Shown here: in pieces, positions 37,288 through 45,535 of the stretch
Layout: each line of letters starts with the position of its first letter
Numbering within the stretch: position 1 is the first letter of the stretch
Origin: Stenotrophomonas rhizophila
GTDB lineage: Bacteria; Pseudomonadota; Gammaproteobacteria; Xanthomonadales; Xanthomonadaceae
Assembly (NCBI RefSeq): GCF_003751305.1
Contig: NZ_RJKV01000001.1
Span: 1,841,586-1,905,585, forward strand
Length of the DNA stretch: 64,000 nt
Reading direction: 5' to 3'
Position numbers and translations under genes: made by a program
Notes under the pieces: model-generated
What the model saw: the letters and a program-made list of their open reading frames with translations, nothing else
What the model was told of the DNA's origin: nothing
Databases searched by the model: none

Positions 37288-37307
37288 GACACTGATACCG
37301 CGCACGA

Positions 37308-39440
37308 ATGACTGCCCTCCCGAATCGCTCCACCGCCCCCGCCCTGTCCCTGCTCGCCGCTGCCTTGCTGGCCAGCCTTGCCGCCACCAACGTCGCCCAT
37401 GCCGCGCCCGCCAGTCAGGCGGTCACCCTGGACGCAGTCAACGTCACCGCCGCCGACGCCACCGAGGCCGCGCGCCGCGCGCTCGACCGGGTGCCCGGCG
37501 CAGGCAACGTCGTCGATATGACCCAGGTCGGCCAGGGCCGCGTCGCCGGTACCGCCGATGTGCTGGCCTATCAGCCCGGCATCAGCGCGCAGAGCGCCGG
37601 CAATGAAGGCGTCAAGGTTTCCGTCCGCGGCTCGGGCCTCAACCGCGCGCCGGGTGCGCATGCCTCCGGCCTGTCGGTCTCGCTGGATGGCCTGCCGCTG
37701 ACCGGCCCGGGTGGCACGCCGTACGAGCTGCTGGAGCCGCTGTGGCTGAGCCGCGTCGAAGTCCTGCGCGGTGCCAACGGGTTTGAGCGCGGCGCCCTGG
37801 CGCTGGGCGGTGCGATCAACTACATCACCCGCAGCGGGCGCGATACACCCGGGCTGGAGCTGCACTACGAAGCAGGCGCACGCGGTTACCAGAAGCGCGG
37901 CATCAGCGTCGGCGGCGTGCACGACGCTGTCGACTATTTCCTGGCCTACACCGATACCGAGTACGACGGCTATCAGCAGCACGCCGCCGGCAAGGGCAAG
38001 GGTGCGGTGGCCAATATCGGCTGGCAGCTCACGCCGGATCTGGAGACGCGCTTCTTCCTGCGCTACCGCGAGACCGATCACGAAACCCCGGGGCGCCTGA
38101 CCCGCGCGCAGATCCGCAACGCCCCCCGCGCCGCCAATCCGGCCAACGTGGCCATCGATGCGCGCCGCCCGCAGCCGGGCAGCACCTGGTTCGGCAACAC
38201 CACTACCTACACGATCGATGAAGATTCATCGCTGCAGGCGGGCCTCGTGTATCACAAGTACCCGATGGACTTGAACGAGAGCCTGTACCGCCAGCAGCTG
38301 GACTACGCCAACCTCAACGGCACGCTGGACTACCGCCGCCGGCACGCGCTGTTCGGGCATGACAGCGTGACTACGATCGGCCTGCGCGTCACCCACGATC
38401 TGGATGCCAACGTGCGCGAGACCCTGCGCTTCGCCAGCAACGGCTACGCCGCCGGCACGCACACCCGCGACTTTGAGCATTACGGCACCGACAGCGTGCT
38501 GCACATCGGCAATGATCTTGCGCTGAGCGACACGCTTCGCCTGCAGACCGGCATGGCGTTGATCCACACCCGCCGCGATGTGCAGGTCACCTGGCCGGCG
38601 ACGCAGGAGAAACTGTCCGAGCGCCAGTGGGATTACGCGCCGCGGCTGGGCTTCACCTGGCAGCAGACGCCGCAGACGCAGTGGTTCGGCAACCTCAGCC
38701 GCTCGGTGGAACCGGCCCACCCTTGGTCGATGATCTGGGGCTCGAACAAGTATTTCGCCGCCGGCAACGGTGCCTCCACGGGCCGCCAGCGCGCGCCGGT
38801 GGAACTGGACAACCAGACCGCGACCACGCTGGAACTCGGCGCACGCGGCGACAGTGTGCTGGGCCGCTGGGAGCTGACCGGCTATTACGCGCGCCTCAAC
38901 CACGAACTGCTCACCGTGGAAGTGCAGCCGGTGCCGAACCTGTTCATCGCCGAATCCAACGCCAGCCCGACCGTGCACCGCGGCATCGAAGCCGGCCTGG
39001 ACAGTGCGCTGTGGCAGGGCATCGGCGGCCGGCTGTCGCTGCGCCAGGCCTACACCTTCAGCGACTTCCGCTACCGCGATGATGCGCGCTTCGGCAGCAA
39101 CCGCCTGCCCGGCCTGCCGCGTCACTACTACCAAGCCGAACTGCGCTACGACCACCCGGCCGGCTTCTATGCCGGGCTCAACACCGAGTACGCGTCGAAG
39201 ATGTTCGTCGACTATGCCAACAGCATGGCCGCCGACAGCCACGTGATCTTCGGCACCCGCATCGGCTACGACGCCCCCGGCGGTCGCTGGCAGGCTTGGG
39301 CGGAGTTGCGCAACCTGACCGACCGCCACTACGCCGCCACGGTCACGCCGGGCTACGACGATGCGGGCAAGAATGTCGCGCGCTCGACGCCCGGTGATGG
39401 GCGTGGTGTGTATGCCGGCGTACGCTGGCGCTTCGACTGA
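37308..39440 (+). CDS. TonB-dependent outer-membrane receptor
   Basis: A 710-residue receptor with a signal peptide (1-33, ending AHA), a possible TonB box (VTLDAVNVTA, about 39-48), a plug domain (about 60-185; VSVRGSGLNR, then RVEVLRGANGFERGALALGGAINYITRSG) and a 22-strand-type barrel to the C-terminus (ELRNLTDRHYAATVTPGY, final RWRFD). The profile is siderophore/FepA-PupB-like, but the ligand cannot be read from sequence. No Fur box was recognised. It stands alone between a serine hydrolase and an SGNH hydrolase gene. Confidence 0.9.
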   Translation: MTALPNRSTAPALSLLAAALLASLAATNVAHAAPASQAVTLDAVNVTAADATEAARRALDRVPGAGNVVDMTQVGQGRVAGTADVLAYQPGISAQSAGNEGVKVSVRGSGLNRAPGAHASGLSVSLDGLPLTGPGGTPYELLEPLWLSRVEVLRGANGFERGALALGGAINYITRSGRDTPGLELHYEAGARGYQKRGISVGGVHDAVDYFLAYTDTEYDGYQQHAAGKGKGAVANIGWQLTPDLETRFFLRYRETDHETPGRLTRAQIRNAPRAANPANVAIDARRPQPGSTWFGNTTTYTIDEDSSLQAGLVYHKYPMDLNESLYRQQLDYANLNGTLDYRRRHALFGHDSVTTIGLRVTHDLDANVRETLRFASNGYAAGTHTRDFEHYGTDSVLHIGNDLALSDTLRLQTGMALIHTRRDVQVTWPATQEKLSERQWDYAPRLGFTWQQTPQTQWFGNLSRSVEPAHPWSMIWGSNKYFAAGNGASTGRQRAPVELDNQTATTLELGARGDSVLGRWELTGYYARLNHELLTVEVQPVPNLFIAESNASPTVHRGIEAGLDSALWQGIGGRLSLRQAYTFSDFRYRDDARFGSNRLPGLPRHYYQAELRYDHPAGFYAGLNTEYASKMFVDYANSMAADSHVIFGTRIGYDAPGGRWQAWAELRNLTDRHYAATVTPGYDDAGKNVARSTPGDGRGVYAGVRWRFD

Positions 39441-39482
39441 CGTCGTCGCGCCGTAGCTGGGCCGGCAGGCGGGGACCCGGCC

Positions 39483-40268
39483 TCAGCGCGCCAGTGCCTT
39501 GGTGACGGCAGCCTCGGCCAGCGGCACCATCTTCGCGTAACCGGCCGGCGTTGGATGCACGCCATCACTGGCCAGCTCGGGGTCCAGGCCGCCGTCCTTG
39601 TTGGTCAGGGCCGTGTGGTAGTCCAGATAGACCACGCCCTGTTTCTTGGCATACGCGCGCAGGGCCTTGTTGAGCGCGGTCACTTTGCCGGCGGGCTGCA
39701 CGCCCGGCTGCCACGGGTAATCGCTGACCGGCAGCACCGAGGCGAGCACGATGCGGATGTTGTGCGCCTGCGCCAGTTCCACCATCGCGTGCAGGTTGTC
39801 TTCGATCATCGCCTGCGTGGTCGGCCCGGTGTTGCCGGCGATGTCGTTGGTGCCCGCGAGGATCACCACCAGCGCCGGTTTCAGCGCGATGACGTCCTGC
39901 TGGAAGCGCACCAGCATCTGCGCCGTGGTCTGCCCGGAAATACCGCGGTTGACGTAGGGCTTGCCCGGGAAGAAACGATCACTGCCGGTCGGTCCCCAGC
40001 CCTCGGTGATCGAGTCGCCGTAGAACACCACGCGCTTGGTCCCGGGCGCAACGGGCGCCAGCGCGGCGTTCTCGGCGCGGTAGCGCTGCAGCTGTGGCCA
40101 GTCCAGCAGGCGCTGCTGCATCTCCGTGATCTGCGCGGGCGTCGCCTTGTCGGCAGGCACCAGATACAGCGGATTGACTGCAGGGCCATCCTGCGCCTGG
40201 GCAAGTGGGTGAAGCGCGCACAGCACCAGGCCGGCGGCAAGGGCGAAGGGACGGGTCAAGGCTGGCAT
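39483..40268 (-). CDS. Exported SGNH/GDSL hydrolase
   Basis: A 261-residue protein with a signal peptide (1-26, ending AQAQD). All SGNH blocks are visible: Ser86 (GDSITEG), Gly112 (GISGQTT), Asn141 (GTNDIAG), and Asp235 with His238 (DGVHPTPAGY). Family members hydrolyse acetyl or acyl esters on sugars, lipids or polysaccharides in the periplasm or outside. ATG 40268 follows GGAG and gives the signal peptide directly. It is followed on the same strand, with converging transcription, by the TonB-dependent receptor gene. Confidence 0.9.
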   Translation of the reverse strand: MPALTRPFALAAGLVLCALHPLAQAQDGPAVNPLYLVPADKATPAQITEMQQRLLDWPQLQRYRAENAALAPVAPGTKRVVFYGDSITEGWGPTGSDRFFPGKPYVNRGISGQTTAQMLVRFQQDVIALKPALVVILAGTNDIAGNTGPTTQAMIEDNLHAMVELAQAHNIRIVLASVLPVSDYPWQPGVQPAGKVTALNKALRAYAKKQGVVYLDYHTALTNKDGGLDPELASDGVHPTPAGYAKMVPLAEAAVTKALAR

Positions 40269-40302
40269 GATGCGGCGCTCCGGTAAGGGCAAGCCAGCAG
40301 TC

Positions 40303-40878
40303 TCAGCGATCCGCCACCAGCGATTCAAGCTGCAGCGCGACGCGATCGAACGGGCCGATGTCACGCATCGCCCGGCACATCGCCACCGCGCCCTCCACGC
40401 TGGCGATGATCATCGTCGCCAGCGCGTGCGCCTGCCCGGGCGTACGGGCGTCGGTGCACAACGCCTCGCTCAGCCGGGCTTCCCAGCTGGCAAACACAAC
40501 GGCGGCCGCCCGCTGAGCATCGTCGGGCGCCGCATCGATCGGCTCTTCGACCGCAGCCGCCAGCACCGGGCAGCCCGCATGGAAGTCCGAACGGATCAAC
40601 CGCTCGCGCCACATCGCCAGAAACAGCGACAGGCCCTCGGCACCACCGGCCTGCAGGCAAGTGGCCAGCACGCTATCGACTTTTGCGCCGGCCAACGTGG
40701 TCGCCTCGGCCAGCACCTGTTGCTTGCCGCCCGGGAAATGGTGATAGGTGGACCCGAACGGCGCCTGCGCACGCTTGGCGACCTCGCGGACACTGGAGGC
40801 ATTGAGCCCATACGTGGCCAGCATTTCCGCTGCCGCAGCCACCACGCGTTGCGGGGCATCGGAATGGCGTGCGCTCAT
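40303..40878 (-). CDS. TetR family transcriptional regulator
   Basis: A 191-residue TetR regulator with an N-terminal helix-turn-helix (about 10-55; SSVREVAKRAQAPFGSTYHHFPGGK) and a LmrA/YxaF-like C-terminal ligand domain. ATG 40878 is chosen because AAGGA lies about 8 bases upstream; an earlier ATG at 40908 lacks a ribosome site and lies inside an operator-like palindrome. It is divergent from a thioesterase gene, and two matching palindromes between them suggest it represses both. Confidence 0.87.
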   Translation of the reverse strand: MSARHSDAPQRVVAAAAEMLATYGLNASSVREVAKRAQAPFGSTYHHFPGGKQQVLAEATTLAGAKVDSVLATCLQAGGAEGLSLFLAMWRERLIRSDFHAGCPVLAAAVEEPIDAAPDDAQRAAAVVFASWEARLSEALCTDARTPGQAHALATMIIASVEGAVAMCRAMRDIGPFDRVALQLESLVADR

Positions 40879-40893
40879 GGCCGGATTCCTTGC

Positions 40894-40942
40894 TAAGACA
40901 AGTGTCATAGACTAGCGTATTTACGTTATGACAACTGTAATA
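40894..40942. promoter_or_regulatory. Two operator-like palindromes between the tetR and thioesterase genes
   Basis: TAAGACA-AG-TGTCATA (40894-40909) and TATGACA-AC-TGTAATA (40927-40942) are related 16-base inverted repeats with centres 33 bases apart, about three helical turns. They lie between divergent start codons, the usual place for TetR operators. Confidence 0.65.
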
Positions 40943-40959
40943 GAAACGACGGCCCGCCC

Positions 40960-41499
40960 ATGAATCTCTGGTTCCGCCTGCTGCTCCTGCTGCTGTCCAC
41001 CCCATTCAGACCGAAACTGGCCGCGCCGTTTGCGGTGTCGCGACTGAGCTTCCGGGTGCTGCCCAACGACATCGACAGCAACCTGCACATGACCAACGGG
41101 CGCTACTGGACGATCTTCGACCTGGGTCGCCTGGACCTGGTGTTCCGGATGGGGCTGGGCCGCGTGGCCTGGCGCTCGAAGTGGGCACCCATCGTGAGCG
41201 GCGGCACCATCCAGTTCCGGCGTGAGCTGAAACCGTTCCAGCGTTTCGTGCTGGAGACCCGCATGGTCGGCTGGGCCGGCACGCGCATCATCATGGAACA
41301 GCGCGTGTTGATCGGCGAGGAAGAGAAAGTCGCCACGCGCGCGCTGCTGATCACCGGCGTCTACGACCGACGGCACCGCCGCTTCGTCTCTACCGATCAG
41401 ATGATGGAGGCCATTGGCGCGCCGATCGTGCCCTCGCCCGAACTGGGCAAGGCGGCCCAGGCGTTGCTTGCCGCCGAGATGGCGATGAAAGAAGACTGA
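40960..41499 (+). CDS. Acyl-CoA thioesterase family protein (hotdog fold, THEM6/FadM-like)
   Basis: A 179-residue protein. A short hydrophobic N-terminus (about 1-15) may anchor it to the membrane. The hotdog domain has LPNDIDSNLHMTNGRYW (about 34-50), with the Asp and Asn typical of the 4HBT/FadM class, and QFRRELKPFQRFVLETR later. It likely hydrolyses acyl-CoA thioesters. Divergent from the tetR gene with shared palindromes, so it is probably induced by a ligand of that regulator. Confidence 0.82.
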   Translation: MNLWFRLLLLLLSTPFRPKLAAPFAVSRLSFRVLPNDIDSNLHMTNGRYWTIFDLGRLDLVFRMGLGRVAWRSKWAPIVSGGTIQFRRELKPFQRFVLETRMVGWAGTRIIMEQRVLIGEEEKVATRALLITGVYDRRHRRFVSTDQMMEAIGAPIVPSPELGKAAQALLAAEMAMKED

Positions 41500-41532
41500 C
41501 CTCACCTTGCGTCACACGGATCACGGCGCCGC

Positions 41533-42204
41533 TCACGTAGCGCGCCAGGACAGGATCTCTGCTTTGGCCGCCATCGCCTGTTCGATCACGCGCAGGCACT
41601 TCACGTCAGGACTGATCAGATACCACTGCTCGCTGTTGCGCAGCAGTGGCAGATCCGCGCGATGATCGGTGTAGGCGATGCGCCACGGCGGCGGATAGCC
41701 GCGCTCGGTCAGCATGGGAATCTTGTTCTCACCGATGCAGTGGTTTTCGCTGACCCACCCACCCAGACAGGGCCGTAGGGTGGAAGCCACCAGTGGCACA
41801 TGCTGCAGACCTTCGCGTTCAAGCAGCGCGCGTGCCAGTGGCTCCCAGCATCCCGTCGCGATGACGACCTGATCCCCATCGGCGAGATGCTGACGCACGC
41901 GTTTCACGCCCTCAGGCAGGAACACAGGCTCCGGGCCGGCGAATACTTCGTCGGCATGCACCACGGCAAGCCTGGCCAGCGCCTCGCGGCTGCGTCCGAA
42001 CGTCGCCATCCACACGGCGAAGCGTACCGGCCTCTGTCGCGTGCGCGGTAGTGCCCAGAGCGGCACCAGCACCGGCAGCGCGAGCATGACACCGGCGATC
42101 CGCCACGGTTGGCGGCGCAGCAGACCTTTGAAGAACCGGCTTGCCGTTTCCCAGCGGGTCAGCGTCAAGTCGAAATCAAATACCACCACACTGCGGTCTG
42201 ACAT
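41533..42204 (-). CDS. HAD-IB family phosphatase
   Basis: A 223-residue haloacid-dehalogenase hydrolase. Motif I is DFDLTLT with nucleophile Asp10 and acid/base Asp12; motif II is VIATGCW (about 114); motif III Lys lies in GENKIPML; motif IV is YTDHRADLP (about 179). A hydrophobic stretch at about 35-52 (AGVMLALPVLVPLWALP) suggests membrane association, as in the PlsC-linked or lysophospholipid/phosphoserine-like subgroup. Substrate unknown. It follows a small exported protein gene on the same strand. Confidence 0.85.
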   Translation of the reverse strand: MSDRSVVVFDFDLTLTRWETASRFFKGLLRRQPWRIAGVMLALPVLVPLWALPRTRQRPVRFAVWMATFGRSREALARLAVVHADEVFAGPEPVFLPEGVKRVRQHLADGDQVVIATGCWEPLARALLEREGLQHVPLVASTLRPCLGGWVSENHCIGENKIPMLTERGYPPPWRIAYTDHRADLPLLRNSEQWYLISPDVKCLRVIEQAMAAKAEILSWRAT

Positions 42205-42219
42205 CCGTATCAGCTCCTT

Positions 42220-42552
42220 TCAGAAGACGCCTTGCACCAGCAGTTTGTCGTCATCGGTCGGTGTGAGCACCAACCCGTAAGCCTCGTTTCCGCGATGGAA
42301 GCCTGCCGAGCAGATCGCGTCCCAGCCCTGCCCGCAATCCACCTCCGGATGCGCGGCAAAGACGGGCGTGCCCTCGTTGTCGGGCGCGGATGCGAGCCAT
42401 CCGGCCTTGATGAGCAGCGCCTTGGCCTGCGCGTACGGCATGCCGACGGTGATGCCGATCTGCGTCCACGCGGCGGGCAGCGACGGTGCATCAGCGGCAT
42501 GCACGTGGCCGGCAGACAGCAGGAGCACCACAGCCAGGAACATCGATTTCAT
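42220..42552 (-). CDS. Small exported protein of unknown function
   Basis: A 110-residue protein with a clear signal peptide (MKSMFLAVVLLLSAGHVHA, cleavage before AADAP). The mature part (about 90 residues) contains WTQIGITVGMPYAQAKALL and two Cys residues that could form a disulphide (in the CGQGWDAICSAG region). No family is recognised with certainty. ATG 42552 is preferred because it gives the signal peptide directly. It lies between the patatin and HAD genes on the same strand. Confidence 0.7.
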   Translation of the reverse strand: MKSMFLAVVLLLSAGHVHAADAPSLPAAWTQIGITVGMPYAQAKALLIKAGWLASAPDNEGTPVFAAHPEVDCGQGWDAICSAGFHRGNEAYGLVLTPTDDDKLLVQGVF

Positions 42553-42600
42553 CGGCATCACATCAACACCATGGCTGCACAGGATAAAGCGCAGAACCCA

Positions 42601-44898
42601 TCAGAACCCATCCAGTGTCCGCAGCAGTGAGCCAAAGGTCAGATAGAACGAAGTGTGCCCACCCTGCGCGCGGCCGTAGCCGAGGAACACCGGCCCCAGG
42701 AACGTATCGGCGCCGACGAACAGGCTGCCTGCGGTCTGCATGCCATCCAGGCTGACATCCTCGCGGCGCTGCCAGAATCCGCCCCACTCCACACTGCCGC
42801 CGACATACAGCGGGATGGTCAGCAGCGAATCGGCGTGCGCGACGCGACGGTAATACACCACCCGGGCCAGCGCGGTCTGCGGCGCGAAGATGGATTCTTC
42901 CGGATAGCCGGACAGATTGCCCAGCCCACCCAGGAAGCCGTAGGTGGCCAGCAGGTCATCGCCACCGTGTGCCGAGGACGCGCGAAAGCCGCCCAGCCAG
43001 CGATTCTGACCGTACGCCCACGCCCCATCCCACTGCACCCGCGTGACCGCCGCCGAATTGTCGGTGCCGAGCGCGTCGAGATAGTGCTGGCGCGTCACTG
43101 ACACGCGCTGGCCGCGACTGGGGAAGGCCGAGCTGTCGATCGAATCGTGGCGCAGCTGCCAGCCGACGCTGCCCATGTCCGCGCGATAATTGCCCAGCTC
43201 GGTGGGGTTGCCGACGTCCAGGCGCAGGCGCTCACGGCCGCGCTCGCCGAACAGCGCGATTTCCCAATCCGGATGTGGCGAATATGCCCAACGCACTCCG
43301 CCCAGCCACTGGCTGTAACGGAACTCGGCGAGTGCGCCGCCGCGCATCAGCGCCAGGTCTAGATCGGTGGCGCGGTATTTGGCATAGGTGGACAGCGCAT
43401 GCCGGCCACTGGCGCCGAACGGCCGGTAGTACTCGGCGAACGCCTCTTCAACTTCGCCCAGCCCCACGCGCAGTTTCAGCTCCGCGCCCTGCTCGCTGAG
43501 GCCAGTACGGGTCAGCTCCGTGATGAGCTGGTAGTTGCTGCTGCCGTCGAAATCATCGGACAGGCGCAGCGCGAAATGCAGGAAATCCGGACCCCATCGT
43601 TTGTCCTGCGGTGCGAGCACCAGGCCCTGTTGCCCGTCACGCTCTTCCAGCCGCCACTGCACCTGCTGGTAGCGGCCTTCGCCGTAGGCCGTGGCCACGT
43701 TCTGCTCCACGCGGTCCGGTGCCAGCGGCTGGCCGACCTCCGGCTTCAGGCGCTGCTCGATATAGCGCGCGGTACGTGTCTTATCGCGCAGCACATCGAT
43801 GAAGGCCACGATCGGCGCTTCATACGCCGGCGGCCGATGCTGGCGCTGGAAGGCGGCGTAGCGAGTATCGTCCACCTGGAAGCGACGAACCGCCGCGACC
43901 TCGGCCTGCGCGGCCTGCTCACCGACGCCGACCGCCTGTGGTGAGCGGTTGAAGTCCTGGCTGCCCATCTCGCCCAGCGGCGGTGTGATCAGCAGATCCT
44001 GTGGCCCGAGCGTGGCCAACTGCGCGAGTACTTCGCGCTGCATCAGCACGCTGGCCATCTGGTGGCTGATCGCCAAGGGTGAATCCAGCTGCGCTTCGGT
44101 CATCAACGGCGAGCCGACCCGCGACACGATCAGCCGCTGCGCGCCCAGCCGCCGCGCCTCATCAATCGGTACGTTGTCGACCACCCCACCATCCACCAGC
44201 AGATGGTCCTCATAGCGGACCGGCGCGAACACGCCCGGCACCGACATGCTCGCGCGGATGGCCAAGGCCAGATCGCCCTGTGCGAACACCACCTTCTCGC
44301 CGCTGACGATATCGGTGGCGATGGCCCGGAACGGAATCGGCAGATGATCGAAGTCGCGCACCTGCCAGGTCGGCAGCAGCAGGCGGCGCAGCAGCATCTC
44401 CAGCTTCTGACCCTGGATCAGCCCCTGCGGGAACGCGATCTTGCCGTTGCTCAGGCCGACTTCGACGCCGCCCAGCAGGCGCAGGTCATCTTCCTTGCGG
44501 CGCATGCTGCGCTCATCGCGTGGCGGTTTGTCGCGCAGCACCTCGGCCCAGTCGATCCGGTCCAGCACCGCCTCGATCTCGTCGGCCGTGTAGCCAGAGG
44601 CATACAAGCCGCCGACCACCGCGCCCATCGAAGTGCCGACGATGCAGTCGATCGGCACGCGCTCGCGCTCGAGCACCTTGAGCACGCCGATATGGGCCGC
44701 GCCGCGGGCACCGCCACCGCCAAGGACCAGGCAGGTGCGGGGGCGGTCGGAAACCTGCGTCGCGGAATCAACGGGCGCGGGAGCGGTCTGCGCCACCGCC
44801 ATGAGCGGGGCGAACGCCAGCGCTGCCAGGACGAACAGCCAGCGGCTGCACCGACGCCGCGTGGCGGGACCGGTGGGTTGTAATGGTGTCTGCTGCAT
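42601..44898 (-). CDS. PlpD-like type Vd autotransporter: patatin phospholipase fused to POTRA and BamA-type barrel
   Basis: A 765-residue protein with a signal peptide (1-37), a patatin domain (about 55-310), a POTRA-like segment (about 345-420; RYIEQRLKPEVGQPLAPDRVE) and a C-terminal surface-antigen 16-strand barrel (about 430-765) ending in Phe, the usual barrel-assembly signal. Catalytic residues are visible: GGGGARG oxyanion loop (about 60-66), Ser90 in GTSMG and Asp236 in VDGGVVDN. This is the architecture of P. aeruginosa PlpD, which exposes or releases a lipase at the surface. A likely phospholipase A acting outside the cell. Confidence 0.93.
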   Translation of the reverse strand: MQQTPLQPTGPATRRRCSRWLFVLAALAFAPLMAVAQTAPAPVDSATQVSDRPRTCLVLGGGGARGAAHIGVLKVLERERVPIDCIVGTSMGAVVGGLYASGYTADEIEAVLDRIDWAEVLRDKPPRDERSMRRKEDDLRLLGGVEVGLSNGKIAFPQGLIQGQKLEMLLRRLLLPTWQVRDFDHLPIPFRAIATDIVSGEKVVFAQGDLALAIRASMSVPGVFAPVRYEDHLLVDGGVVDNVPIDEARRLGAQRLIVSRVGSPLMTEAQLDSPLAISHQMASVLMQREVLAQLATLGPQDLLITPPLGEMGSQDFNRSPQAVGVGEQAAQAEVAAVRRFQVDDTRYAAFQRQHRPPAYEAPIVAFIDVLRDKTRTARYIEQRLKPEVGQPLAPDRVEQNVATAYGEGRYQQVQWRLEERDGQQGLVLAPQDKRWGPDFLHFALRLSDDFDGSSNYQLITELTRTGLSEQGAELKLRVGLGEVEEAFAEYYRPFGASGRHALSTYAKYRATDLDLALMRGGALAEFRYSQWLGGVRWAYSPHPDWEIALFGERGRERLRLDVGNPTELGNYRADMGSVGWQLRHDSIDSSAFPSRGQRVSVTRQHYLDALGTDNSAAVTRVQWDGAWAYGQNRWLGGFRASSAHGGDDLLATYGFLGGLGNLSGYPEESIFAPQTALARVVYYRRVAHADSLLTIPLYVGGSVEWGGFWQRREDVSLDGMQTAGSLFVGADTFLGPVFLGYGRAQGGHTSFYLTFGSLLRTLDGF

Positions 44899-44953
44899 TC
44901 GATCCCTCGCTCCCCGGTACCCGGCATCCCCTTGAAGCGCACTTTGCCTCGTT

Positions 44954-45400
44954 TCAAGCGCCGATGGGAAGAAAGCCCACCAGTGCCACGACCAGACAGA
45001 CCAGGCCGCCAGCCAGCGGCAGATAGGTGGCCCATACCGGCGCCCCTTGGCCGATCGCGAAGGCGACGAACGCTTCCCGTATGCTTCGGCCGGTCAGAAA
45101 CGGGATGACGACCAGTGCCAGCAGGGGCAACAGCGAAGCGAGCCCGAAGCCGAGGAATGCCGGCCGGTGATCGTTGCTGGCAAATCCGCCCAGCGGGTAC
45201 AGGGCCAATCCCACTAGTAATCCCACGAAGAACAGGGCGTTGGCGACCCGGATCGTGGTGCGATGACGGCGCCGCAACGCGGCCCGGGACCAGCCACGGT
45301 AGTGCGTCTGCAATCGCCTCGCCCAGTACGCGACGAGCCATGTGGCGATGATGCCGCCGACGACACCGCTGCCCGCCGGTCCCCAAGACTGGATATCCAT
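44954..45400 (-). CDS. Integral membrane protein of unknown function
   Basis: A 148-residue protein with about four membrane helices (roughly 9-27, 51-69, 82-102 and 120-143) and a basic cytoplasmic loop (RRRHRTTIR). No family is recognised. ATG 45400 follows AAGGA by 7 bases; an earlier in-frame codon would extend through the preceding hairpin and is rejected. Confidence 0.7.
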   Translation of the reverse strand: MDIQSWGPAGSGVVGGIIATWLVAYWARRLQTHYRGWSRAALRRRHRTTIRVANALFFVGLLVGLALYPLGGFASNDHRPAFLGFGLASLLPLLALVVIPFLTGRSIREAFVAFAIGQGAPVWATYLPLAGGLVCLVVALVGFLPIGA

Positions 45401-45457
45401 ACCTGCGTCCTTGTGGTCTGCCCCGAGTGTAATTCCATCACCGGCCCGGAATGCAGA

Positions 45458-45482
45458 ACGGCCGCCCATTGAGGGCGGCCGT
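45458..45482 (-). terminator. Strong hairpin after the S9 peptidase gene
   Basis: An ACGGCCGCCC / GGGCGGCCGT stem, perfect over 10 pairs with a 5-base loop, 54 bases downstream of the S9 peptidase stop. It lacks a long T-run, so it may be a weak terminator or mRNA end stabiliser. Confidence 0.6.
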
Positions 45483-45535
45483 GGGTCTGATGCGTATCGC
45501 GGCTCACTGATGAGCGGCGCTACCGATGTCTCGCC

